Below, in pieces: positions 1-5,846 of a stretch of 5,846 nt of DNA (positions within the stretch are counted from its first letter, which is position 1; every line of letters begins with the position of its first letter). Below the pieces are notes generated by a model. The model did no database searches. It was not told the origin of the DNA and saw only the letters and a program-made list of their open reading frames with translations. Source of the stretch: Bacteroides sp. CAG:530 (lineage in GTDB: Bacteria; Bacteroidota; Bacteroidia; Bacteroidales; Bacteroidaceae). The translations under genes and the position numbers were made by a program. Location of the stretch: the NCBI GenBank assembly GCA_000434735.1, contig FR881192.1, positions 1-5,846 of the forward strand, in the 5' to 3' direction.

Positions 1-1067
1 CTTACTTGGCTCGCGGATACGAATCATTCGCCGATGCCAACGACTTCAGTAACGCTGCCAAGTATGCAGAACAAGCTATCAACAATGAAGCATTGAGCAT
101 TCCGTTCGAAAAAGTATTCAGCATCGACAATGAAGAGAACAGCGAAATACTTTGGTCTGTACAATACAGCTCCGCTTCTCTTGAAGACATCACTAAAAAT
201 GGTAACATGCAGCAGTCTATGTTTGGTGTTTACCTTGGTGGAGCCGAAGAAAAGAACAAATATAACGCCGGATATCTTGCACCGACTGTAAGATTGCATC
301 AGTTGTTCGAAAAGGGCGATGGCCGATATGCAGGTACATTCATGCTTGAATTGCATAAATACTACTACGACTATTATACTAGTCCTACAACTTCTCCTAT
401 GAAGTACTTCTACGCTCCTTCATGGATGACAGACGAAGACATCGAGGCATGGAAGGCAAAGACCCCGACTTTCGACGAAAATACTACAGTTATTGTTAAG
501 ATGCAGCCGGAAGGCTTAGACCGATTCGGAGCTTCAAACAGCTATGCCGACAAGTGTACTCAAGACTACGGTGTAGCATGTATCAAGAAGTTCGATGATC
601 CTTCATCACCTTTCTCAATGAACGGTAGTACTCACGATATCATCTTAGCTCGTCTTGGCGAAACTTACTTGGTGGCTGCCGAAGCTTATGTTAAGATGAA
701 CCAACCAGGCAAGGCTAAAGAAAAAGTTGACGCTGTAAGAAAACGTGCGGCTGAAGCTGGTTACGACTTGTCAGTACCAGAAAGCAAGTTGAGCGGAGAA
801 GCTGGTATCGACTTCATCTTGGACGAACGTGCAAGAGAGTTGGCTGGCGAAATGCACCGCTGGATGGACTTGAAACGTACAGGCCGACTGATAGAATACG
901 TTGCCAACGGAACATATAACGGCAAGACTTGTAAGGGTTATAACCACGATAACATCAAAGTTAGCGACTTCCAAGGAACAGACGGAAACTACAAGATTTT
1001 GCGTCCTATCCCATTGGATGCCATCAACCGTAACAAAGAAGCTGTTGCACAGAATCCTGGATTTTAA
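1..1067 (+). CDS. SusD/RagB-family outer-membrane glycan-binding protein, 3' part only
   Basis: This is the C-terminal part of a SusD-like protein, the surface lipoprotein that binds oligosaccharides and caps a SusC-type TonB-dependent transporter. The first full codon in frame is Tyr at 3-5, and the frame is open to the left edge. The Leu codon at 6 lies inside a TPR-like helix (LARGYESFADANDFSNAAKY), so it is not the true start. Family members usually have about 500-600 residues, so roughly 150-250 residues, including the lipoprotein signal, are missing. Counting from base 6, the C-terminal SusD_RagB domain shows ILARLGETYLVAAEAY (213-228), VRKRA (244-248), the hallmark FILDERARELAGEMHRWMDL (270-289) followed by KRTGRL, and the closing LRPIPLDAINRN (332-343) with QNPGF at the end. 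Two TAA stops sit in tandem (1065-1070). The next gene begins 11 bases on, so the two are very likely co-transcribed. The pectate lyase partner suggests a pectic ligand; this is inferred from context. Confidence 0.95.
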   Translation, partial: YLARGYESFADANDFSNAAKYAEQAINNEALSIPFEKVFSIDNEENSEILWSVQYSSASLEDITKNGNMQQSMFGVYLGGAEEKNKYNAGYLAPTVRLHQLFEKGDGRYAGTFMLELHKYYYDYYTSPTTSPMKYFYAPSWMTDEDIEAWKAKTPTFDENTTVIVKMQPEGLDRFGASNSYADKCTQDYGVACIKKFDDPSSPFSMNGSTHDIILARLGETYLVAAEAYVKMNQPGKAKEKVDAVRKRAAEAGYDLSVPESKLSGEAGIDFILDERARELAGEMHRWMDLKRTGRLIEYVANGTYNGKTCKGYNHDNIKVSDFQGTDGNYKILRPIPLDAINRNKEAVAQNPGF

Positions 1068-1078
1068 TAATTAAAACG

Positions 1079-2176
1079 ATGAGTAAAAATCTAAAATTGA
1101 TAATTGGAGCTTTGCTGTTGCCCACATTCTTGTGGGCACAGAAAAGCCCTTCTACCGAAGCTCTTCAAGACGGTATACACCACTGGAACTTATTGCACCC
1201 CACACGTACGTATCACCGCTATGCTGAATCTGAATACGAGAAGATAGCCGACAACCTGATAGGTTATCAGAACGAAGACGGAGGATGGCTGAAGAACATG
1301 GACTGGGTAGGCGAACTGAACATTGACTCCGTAAAAGCTACATTAAACGATCACGCTCGCCGAAGCACACTCGACAACCGTAACACGTTCCCCCAGATAG
1401 AATACCTGGCCGATACGTATACTTTGACACATAAAGAAAAGTATCGCGAAGCCGCCGAAAAAGGACTGGACTATCTGCTCAACACTCAAAAGACCAACGG
1501 TGGATGGAGAGGATGGGATGTAGACGCCATCACTTTCAACGATGACGTTACTACAGGAGCACTTGAACTGCTACGTAACATTCTGCAAGGCGACGACAGC
1601 TTCTTGTGGCTGGACAAGAGCTATATGAAACGAATCAAAAAGGCGTATAAAAAAGGACTTGACGTAGTGCTTAAAACCCAATATGTGCAAAACGGAGTAA
1701 AGACCATTTGGGCACAGCAGTACGACAACGTAACTTTTGAACCAGTAAAGGCCCGCACATTCGAGCTTCCCGGAGTAACCGCATGGGAAAGCACTGAAAT
1801 CATAATGTTCTTGATGGGAATACAGCACCCCTCAAAGAAAGTGATAGAGGCTGTAGACTGCGCTATAGCATGGCTTGAGAAGAACAAAATTGAAGGCATG
1901 AAAGTAGAGCACGTAGCTATACCTAAAGACAAAATCATCAACCATGAATATCCTTACGATAATGTAGTGGTAAAAGACCCCTCAGCCAAACCTATGTGGG
2001 CACGCTATTATGAACTTAAGGACAACACTCCATTCATGGCTAAACGCTCTGGCGAGAAAGTATGGCGACTGGCCGACGTAGACCCCGAACGCCGCACCGG
2101 ATACGACTGGTATGGATACTGGCCCGAAAAGGCACTTAAGGCATATCCCGAATGGAAAAAATCAATAGGTAAATAA
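1079..2176 (+). CDS. pelA: Secreted pectate lyase, polysaccharide lyase family 10
   Basis: This enzyme should cleave de-esterified homogalacturonan (polygalacturonate) by calcium-dependent beta-elimination. The N-terminus is a signal peptide: Lys-containing start, hydrophobic core at residues 7-19, and likely cleavage after Ala20 (LWA before QKS). There is no lipobox Cys, so a periplasmic product is more likely than a lipoprotein. PL10 motifs occur in order: NEDGGW (65-70), LDNRNTFPQIEYLADTY (98-114), NGGWRGW (140-146), ITFNDD (151-156), WAQQYD (211-216), KARTFELPG (224-232), WARYYEL (307-313) and ERRTGYDWYGYWP (337-349). In the Cellvibrio PL10 enzyme the active site uses acidic residues plus a catalytic Arg. 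Here D99, D155, R226 and R309 are the best candidates by motif and spacing, from memory of the family and not an alignment. At 365 residues it is a complete single catalytic domain with no extra binding module. It is the last gene of the locus, 11 bases after the SusD-like gene, and a terminator follows. The ATG is preceded by an A-rich leader. Confidence 0.95.
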   Translation: MSKNLKLIIGALLLPTFLWAQKSPSTEALQDGIHHWNLLHPTRTYHRYAESEYEKIADNLIGYQNEDGGWLKNMDWVGELNIDSVKATLNDHARRSTLDNRNTFPQIEYLADTYTLTHKEKYREAAEKGLDYLLNTQKTNGGWRGWDVDAITFNDDVTTGALELLRNILQGDDSFLWLDKSYMKRIKKAYKKGLDVVLKTQYVQNGVKTIWAQQYDNVTFEPVKARTFELPGVTAWESTEIIMFLMGIQHPSKKVIEAVDCAIAWLEKNKIEGMKVEHVAIPKDKIINHEYPYDNVVVKDPSAKPMWARYYELKDNTPFMAKRSGEKVWRLADVDPERRTGYDWYGYWPEKALKAYPEWKKSIGK

Positions 2177-2237
2177 CATATAGATTTCATACGACGGGTT
2201 TTGAAATAGATTACAAATTGCAAGTTTTAAGTTATCG

Positions 2238-2274
2238 AACCGGCTTGTTCTCTACAGAGAACGGGCCGGTTTTT
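2238..2274 (+). terminator. Rho-independent terminator after the pectate lyase gene
   Basis: The stem arm 2238-2253 (AACCGGC, TT, GTTCTCT) pairs with 2256-2271 (AGAGAAC, GG, GCCGGTT). Two central T:G positions form wobble pairs in RNA. Opening the last A:T pair gives a TACA tetraloop and a stem of about 15 pairs. The run TTTTT at 2270-2274 follows directly, continuing as CTT. There is no T-run on the other strand next to the stem, so it should act only on rightward transcription. It separates the polysaccharide-utilization genes from the next operon. Confidence 0.93.
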
Positions 2275-2318
2275 CTTATTAAAGCCTACCCCGTGTTTAC
2301 ACCCCGATTCCAAAATTA

Positions 2319-2335
2319 ATTGCAACAGATTGCAA
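2319..2335. repeat. Short direct repeat ATTGCAA overlapping the promoter
   Basis: ATTGCAA occurs at 2319-2325 and again at 2329-2335, starting 10 bases apart, which is about one helical turn. The second copy contains the proposed -33 TTG. A third copy lies at 2217-2223, before the terminator. The spacing and position would suit a regulator binding one face of the helix. The sequence is AT-rich and the unit is only 7 bases, so chance is a real alternative. Confidence 0.3.
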
Positions 2336-2360
2336 ATGATAAAAATAATGTTTAGCTTTG
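2330..2360 (+). promoter_or_regulatory. Bacteroidetes-type promoter for the DUF4254-GT9-acyltransferase operon
   Basis: A perfect match to the -7 consensus TAnnTTTG is present as TAGCTTTG at 2353-2360. A -33 TTG lies at 2330-2332, with 20 bases between, inside the 19-21 range known for the primary sigma factor of Bacteroides. Transcription would start near 2367, giving a leader of about 25-30 bases before the ATG at 2394. It sits downstream of a strong terminator and upstream of a closely spaced gene set, which is where a promoter is needed. No experimental start site is visible from sequence alone. Confidence 0.72.
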
Positions 2361-2393
2361 TTTTTATTATTAACCCTTAAACATTAGGCGAAT

Positions 2394-3002
2394 ATGACTT
2401 TTACAGAACTTTGCAATCCTATATTTATAGAGTCAATAGACGATTATCACAGAACAGACAATGTTGACACTCCTATCCATAACCCGTATCCGGTGAAAAG
2501 TATAGAGTATTATTTGTATCTGAAAAACTGGATTGACACTGTACAGTGGCACTTTGAAGACATCATTCGCGACCCGAACATTAATCCTGAGGCCGCTTTG
2601 GTGCTTAAACGTCGTATCGACAAATCTAACCAGGACCGTACAGACTTGGTTGAGCTTATTGACAGCTACTTCCTCGACAAATATAAAGACGTTACTCCGG
2701 TAGAAGGAGCTACCATCAACACCGAAAGTCCGGCGTGGGCTATCGACCGTCTTTCTATTCTTGCGCTTAAAATCTATCACATGCGTAAAGAAGTAGAACG
2801 TAAAGACACTACTCCAGAGCATCACGCTCAGTGCGAAAAGAAATTGAACGTGCTTCTTGAACAGAAGAAAGACCTTTCTGCAGCTATCGACCAACTTATC
2901 GCAGACATAGAAGCGGGACGTAAATACATGAAGGTTTACAAACAGATGAAGATGTATAACGACCCTGCATTGAACCCTGTTTTGTACGGACAGCAGAAAT
3001 AA
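2394..3002 (+). CDS. DUF4254 family protein, function unknown
   Basis: The 202-residue protein matches the DUF4254 family as I remember it from Bacteroides and relatives, including the near-invariant start (TFTELCNPIF, then ESIDDYHRTDNVDTPIHNPY) and the C-terminal stretch DIEAGRKYMKVYKQMKMYND. No enzymatic motif is recognised. It has no signal peptide or membrane segment, so it is probably cytoplasmic. The composition is highly charged and helical. Residues about 115-175 (WAIDRLSILALKIYHMRKEV, then the region with CEKKLNVLLEQKKDLSAAID) look like long amphipathic helices that could form a helical bundle. It is the first gene of an operon, with a promoter about 35-65 bases upstream and a weak AGG five bases before the ATG. 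Seven of its nine Arg codons are CGT, unlike the next gene (4 of 19), which suggests higher expression. The stop is doubled (TAA TAA, 3000-3005). The neighbours hint at an envelope-biogenesis role, but this is context only. Confidence 0.93.
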   Translation: MTFTELCNPIFIESIDDYHRTDNVDTPIHNPYPVKSIEYYLYLKNWIDTVQWHFEDIIRDPNINPEAALVLKRRIDKSNQDRTDLVELIDSYFLDKYKDVTPVEGATINTESPAWAIDRLSILALKIYHMRKEVERKDTTPEHHAQCEKKLNVLLEQKKDLSAAIDQLIADIEAGRKYMKVYKQMKMYNDPALNPVLYGQQK

Positions 3003-3008
3003 TAAAAC

Positions 3009-4049
3009 ATGTCGAAGATATTAGTTATCCGTTTCTCCGCACTCGGCGATGTAGCCATGACCGTGCCGGTATTGTTCTCTTTCGCCCATCAGTATCCACA
3101 GCACCAACTGGTGGTGCTTAGCCGTAAGCAGATGGGGGTATTGTATAAAGAGGCTCCACAGAACATCACGTTCAGAGGGGTAGACCTGAAGAATGATTAT
3201 AAAGGCATAAAGGGATTGGCACGACTGTACTCTGAACTGAAAGAAGAGAAGTTTGACGCCATAGCCGACTTACACGATGTATTGCGCTCTAAGTTCCTGC
3301 GATGGAGATTCCTGCTTAGCGGAACAAAGGTGGCACACATAGACAAAGGCAGAAAGGGGAAACGGAAACTGACATCTTTAAATCATAAAGTAAAGACGCA
3401 GCAAGACACATCTTTCAAACGCTACACCGACGTGTTACAGCGTTTGGGCTTTCCATTCAAACCAGAATTTAAATCCATATATCCTGATGCAGGCGAAATA
3501 TCATGCCCTGCAGTAAACAGTCTTACGGGCGAAAAGAACGGTAACTACTGGGTAGGTATCGCTCCGTTCGCCGCGCATCAAGGAAAGATATACCCCATAG
3601 AGTTGCAAGAAGAAGTGATACGCTCCTTATCGGCCGACTCTGCATGCAGGGTATTCCTCTTTGGCGGAGGCGCACACGAGAAAGAGATACTAAACGCATG
3701 GGAGAAAAAGTACCCCAACGTTATATTAGTAGCCGGAAAACTGAAAATGGACGAAGAGCTGGTATTGATGAGCCGGCTCGACGTAATGGAATCTATGGAC
3801 TCTGGCAACATGCACTTGGCGTCTTTGGTAGGTACTCCTGTAGTCTCAATATGGGGAGCCACTCACCCGTACGCTGGCTTCATGGGATGGGGACAATCTG
3901 AAAACAACGCCGTACAGGTTGACTTGCCGTGCCGTCCTTGCTCTATCTACGGAAACAAGCCTTGCGCCAAAGGCAACTATGAATGCCTTAGAAACATTCG
4001 CCCTGAAACAATCGTATCAAGAATCAAATCCATCGCACACAACCGATAA
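3009..4049 (+). CDS. Glycosyltransferase family 9 (heptosyltransferase-like) protein
   Basis: GT9 enzymes are GT-B-fold transferases that add a sugar, classically heptose from an ADP-heptose donor, to the lipopolysaccharide inner core on the cytoplasmic face of the inner membrane. Family signatures are clear: the N-terminal RFSALGDVAMTVPV (8-21), whose D14 corresponds to the catalytic Asp of E. coli WaaC, and the donor-site loop DSGNMHLASLVGTPVVSIWG (264-283) followed by ATHP. The C-terminal cysteine pattern C308-x2-C311-x7-C319-x6-C326, followed by IRPETIV, also recurs in the family. The 346-residue length is normal and the protein appears intact. The start ATG lies 6 bases after the DUF4254 stop, and the stop overlaps the next start by one base. 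The cores of studied Bacteroides lipopolysaccharides carry sugars such as mannose, rhamnose and galactose, and I am not aware of heptose there. The donor should therefore not be assumed to be heptose. Confidence 0.93.
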   Translation: MSKILVIRFSALGDVAMTVPVLFSFAHQYPQHQLVVLSRKQMGVLYKEAPQNITFRGVDLKNDYKGIKGLARLYSELKEEKFDAIADLHDVLRSKFLRWRFLLSGTKVAHIDKGRKGKRKLTSLNHKVKTQQDTSFKRYTDVLQRLGFPFKPEFKSIYPDAGEISCPAVNSLTGEKNGNYWVGIAPFAAHQGKIYPIELQEEVIRSLSADSACRVFLFGGGAHEKEILNAWEKKYPNVILVAGKLKMDEELVLMSRLDVMESMDSGNMHLASLVGTPVVSIWGATHPYAGFMGWGQSENNAVQVDLPCRPCSIYGNKPCAKGNYECLRNIRPETIVSRIKSIAHNR

Positions 4050-4051
4050 TG
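4047..4051 (+). promoter_or_regulatory. TAATG stop-start overlap (translational coupling)
   Basis: The TAA stop of the GT9 gene (4047-4049) shares its last A with the ATG of the acyltransferase gene (4049-4051). No Shine-Dalgarno-like sequence is evident just upstream (the preceding bases read CACACAACCGA). Re-initiation by ribosomes finishing the GT9 gene is the likely way the second protein is made, which ties the amounts of the two together. Confidence 0.7.
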
Positions 4052-4975
4052 AAGAATCTTACATACTATCTATCTTTCGCACTGTGGTTTATCATCTCTC
4101 TTTTGCCTTTATGGGTATTCTACCGTCTGTCCGACGGGTTGTACTATCTCGTCTATCATGTAGTACGCTACCGCCGACGTGTGGTATACGCTAACCTGCG
4201 AAGCTCATTCCCCGAGAAAAGCGAAGCGGAGATAGAACGCATAGCAAAAGATTTCTATTCGTTCTTCTGCGACTATATAGTAGAGACCTTGAAGCTATTC
4301 TCTATGGGCGAAAAAAACATTCGTAAGCGAATGAAGTTTGAAGGTTTGGGCCAAGTAAAAGAAGACTTCGCCAATGGGCGTTCCGTATCGGTTTACTTAG
4401 GACATTACTACAACTGGGAGTGGATTAGCTCGTTAGGACTTCATCTTGACGAACAATGCGGACAGATATATCATCCATTGGAAAACGCTACGCTCGACCG
4501 CCTGTTTCTATACATGCGCGGACGCTTCAAGGCACAATCTATCAAGATGGACGATACCTTCCTCACCATTCTGAAATGGAAGAAAGAAGGACGAAAGAAT
4601 ATAGTAGGATACATAGCCGACCAAGTGCCGGGATATAACAACATACACTATTGGGCAGATTTTCTTCATCACGATACCCCGGTGTTTACCGGAGCTGAAC
4701 GTATATCCAAGATAATGGATACAGCGGTATATTACATCGACGTAGAGCGTCCACGCCGCGGATATTACGTTGCCAGATTCATAAAGATAGCCGACTCGCT
4801 GAATGAGCATCCGGTGTTCTTCGCTACCGAACAGTATTTCCGCTTGTTAGAGAAAAACATACAGCGTGCGCCACAGTACTGGCTATGGAGCCATAAGCGC
4901 TGGAAACGTACTCGCGAAGAATTCAACCGCATGTTCACCGAAGAAGAACGTAAGAAACGTCTCAGCAAACCTTAA
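4049..4975 (+). CDS. LpxL/HtrB-family lipid A (lysophospholipid) acyltransferase
   Basis: This family transfers a secondary fatty acyl chain from acyl-ACP onto the lipid A precursor at the inner membrane. The N-terminus carries one membrane anchor (about residues 4-25), followed by the basic stretch RYRRRVVYANLRSSFPEK (40-57), typical of the family. The catalytic HX4(D/E) motif is H119-YYNW-E124 within GHYYNWEW. Further blocks are YHPLENATLDRLFLYMRGRF (141-160), the IADQVPG block (189-195) and the C-terminal QYWLWSHKRWK (276-286), which matches the usual W-x-H-(K/R)-R-(W/F)-K signature. At 308 residues it is full length. It is the third gene of the operon and overlaps the GT9 stop by one base. 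Its own stop overlaps that of the convergent gene. Members in this phylum are often annotated only as lysophospholipid acyltransferase; the acyl chain and target position cannot be read from sequence. An ornithine-lipid or other amino-lipid acyltransferase role is a less likely alternative. Confidence 0.93.
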   Translation: MKNLTYYLSFALWFIISLLPLWVFYRLSDGLYYLVYHVVRYRRRVVYANLRSSFPEKSEAEIERIAKDFYSFFCDYIVETLKLFSMGEKNIRKRMKFEGLGQVKEDFANGRSVSVYLGHYYNWEWISSLGLHLDEQCGQIYHPLENATLDRLFLYMRGRFKAQSIKMDDTFLTILKWKKEGRKNIVGYIADQVPGYNNIHYWADFLHHDTPVFTGAERISKIMDTAVYYIDVERPRRGYYVARFIKIADSLNEHPVFFATEQYFRLLEKNIQRAPQYWLWSHKRWKRTREEFNRMFTEEERKKRLSKP

Positions 4976-5814
4976 CGGTTGAGCAGTCTGCTACGGCGGA
5001 AATAATATAAAGTCTTACACCGCTGCAAGGGCTTCACTATATTCAATTTGAAGAAAGCCACCAATCTGTTTTGAGGAGTACACGCTACATTAACGCCACG
5101 TCGCTCCGTAGCAGATATGCGCGAAGCTAATAACGCTTGTCCATCCGGATATCGTTTCTCCATCTTCTCTGGCATAAACAGGAAATCACTTAACTTCGGA
5201 GCCGTACATACGCACGCCGTCAGCACCGACTGATCGTGCCTATGCTCTCTAAATGCAGGAGCCTCATTACACTTATCATCGTGGCACACATCAATGAAAA
5301 GCTCCGGATGATTAAGAGCCACATCGTACCACCTGCTGAATACGGCGTTACCCCTACTCTTACGCACTATGAAAAACGTAGCCTGTATCTGATTTGCATT
5401 TTTCCAACTATCATCTTTAGGAGTGAAGAAACTGAACACATCGCGCTTGCACCACCGTCTGTTCTTCCCTTCAGCTATAAAAAATATCGCCTCCTTATCC
5501 TTTTTCTCCAGTCTGCCGAAATACATATTCCAGTCAGAATGAGGCAAAAGCGTACAGCCGGCATCGGCATACACCACAATGTCGCCTTCGTCCATGCGCT
5601 CAAGCATATCATGAACAACCCACGGTTTCCACATCCAGTAGCCGCCACCACGCTTATACCGCTGCGTGTAGCCCTTAAACGGCTCAGGTAACGAGCTGTC
5701 TGAATAAAGCCTAACTTCATCAAACAAGCCAAGCGACTCGGCTTCGCGTCCTATTCGGTTAAGCGACTCTGTATAATTGGTGTCTCCGTAAGAAACGAAA
5801 TATTTTTTATTCAT
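4972..5814 (-). CDS. Probable glycosyltransferase (GT-A-like) for envelope polysaccharide
   Basis: The 280-residue protein resembles a group of bacterial sugar transferases often found among LPS or capsule genes, though I cannot name the Pfam family with certainty. It begins directly with a beta-strand (KKYFVSYGDTNY), followed by an NRIGREAESLGLFDEV segment typical of nucleotide-sugar-binding Rossmann folds. It then shows RGGGYWMWKPWVV (55-67) and GDIVVYADAGCTL (77-89), where ADAG sits where GT-A enzymes usually have the metal-binding DxD. Next come KRDVF (123-127), NQIQATFFIVRK (141-152) and EHRHDQSVLTA (190-200), similar to the acceptor-side R-x-DQ of several GT families. The tail (KLNIVKPLQRCKTLYYFRRS and beyond) is strongly basic and aromatic, suggesting peripheral attachment to the inner membrane. 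No signal peptide or transmembrane helix is seen. The ATG at 5814 is the only start visible, and AGGG lies just upstream of it. No promoter is seen in the 32 bases available, so it probably belongs to a longer leftward operon. Confidence 0.75.
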   Translation of the reverse strand: MNKKYFVSYGDTNYTESLNRIGREAESLGLFDEVRLYSDSSLPEPFKGYTQRYKRGGGYWMWKPWVVHDMLERMDEGDIVVYADAGCTLLPHSDWNMYFGRLEKKDKEAIFFIAEGKNRRWCKRDVFSFFTPKDDSWKNANQIQATFFIVRKSRGNAVFSRWYDVALNHPELFIDVCHDDKCNEAPAFREHRHDQSVLTACVCTAPKLSDFLFMPEKMEKRYPDGQALLASRISATERRGVNVACTPQNRLVAFFKLNIVKPLQRCKTLYYFRRSRLLNR

Positions 5815-5846
5815 ACCCTGTATTTCTATTCTATTTAATGAGGCGG

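Noticed and set aside
6..8. Leu codon at base 6 as the start of the SusD-like protein
   Set aside because: It falls within a conserved helix, the frame is open to the window edge, and a SusD protein needs a lipoprotein signal and about 150-250 more residues; the gene is simply cut by the window.
24..356. 110-codon minus-strand frame inside the SusD-like gene
   Set aside because: Antisense shadow of a conserved coding region, with a Cys/Phe-rich nondescript translation.
2177..2393. Small RNA or riboswitch in the intergenic region
   Set aside because: Apart from the terminator hairpin, which directly serves the lyase gene, I found no second stable structure or known riboswitch core; the predicted leader of the next gene is too short for one.
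2433..2894. 153-codon open frame on the minus strand opposite the DUF4254 gene
   Set aside because: It lies wholly antisense to a clearly conserved protein, has a Phe/Val-rich composition typical of reverse-strand translation, and has no promoter or family motif.
3919..4194. 91-codon plus-strand frame bridging the GT9 and acyltransferase junction
   Set aside because: It overlaps the ends of two well-supported genes in another frame and shows no recognisable motif.
4961..4983. Hairpin at the convergent junction (CTC and AACC pairing with GGTTGAG around a TTAAC loop)
   Set aside because: The stem is only seven pairs with a four-base bulge and no T-run follows on either strand, so it is not a convincing terminator.
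5236..5691. 151-codon open frame on the plus strand opposite the minus-strand glycosyltransferase
   Set aside because: It is fully antisense to a protein with strong motif structure; the translation shows no domain and no start signal.

Overview
The window looks like chromosomal DNA from a gut-type member of the Bacteroidales (Bacteroides, Phocaeicola or a near relative such as Prevotella). Four things point there: a SusD/RagB nutrient-binding protein, a DUF4254 protein of the type found in this phylum, start codons preceded by A-rich leaders rather than strong Shine-Dalgarno sites, and a promoter that fits the Bacteroidetes primary sigma consensus (TTG, about 20 bases, TAnnTTTG). Genus-level placement is inference.

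Region 1 (1-2176, plus strand) is the tail of a polysaccharide utilization locus. It holds the C-terminal 354 or so residues of a SusD-like outer-membrane glycan-binding lipoprotein, whose start lies left of the window. Eleven bases later comes a complete secreted family 10 polysaccharide lyase (pectate lyase). The pairing suggests uptake and cleavage of the homogalacturonan part of pectin. The locus closes with a strong Rho-independent terminator at 2238-2274.

Region 2 (2177-2393) is the only sizeable non-coding stretch, 217 bases long. After the terminator it holds two short direct repeats and a good promoter facing right.

Region 3 (2394-4975, plus strand) is a tight three-gene operon: a DUF4254 protein of unknown function, a GT9 (heptosyltransferase-like) glycosyltransferase, and an LpxL/HtrB-family lipid A acyltransferase. 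Spacing is 6 bases between the first two and a 1-base overlap (TAATG) between the last two. The likely shared job is building the lipid A-core part of the lipopolysaccharide or lipooligosaccharide. DUF4254 has no known activity, and its strongly CGT-biased arginine codons suggest it is made in larger amounts than its partners.

Region 4 (4972-5814, minus strand) is a probable glycosyltransferase converging on the operon. The two stop codons interlock in the sequence TTAA, a 4-base overlap. It shows no promoter of its own in the last 32 bases, so it is probably the end of a leftward envelope-glycan operon that continues beyond the window.

I see no RNA genes, CRISPR array, insertion sequence or phage genes. 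Nothing here amounts to a clearly new system. The best lead is the role of DUF4254 in its operon with the GT9 enzyme and the acyltransferase.
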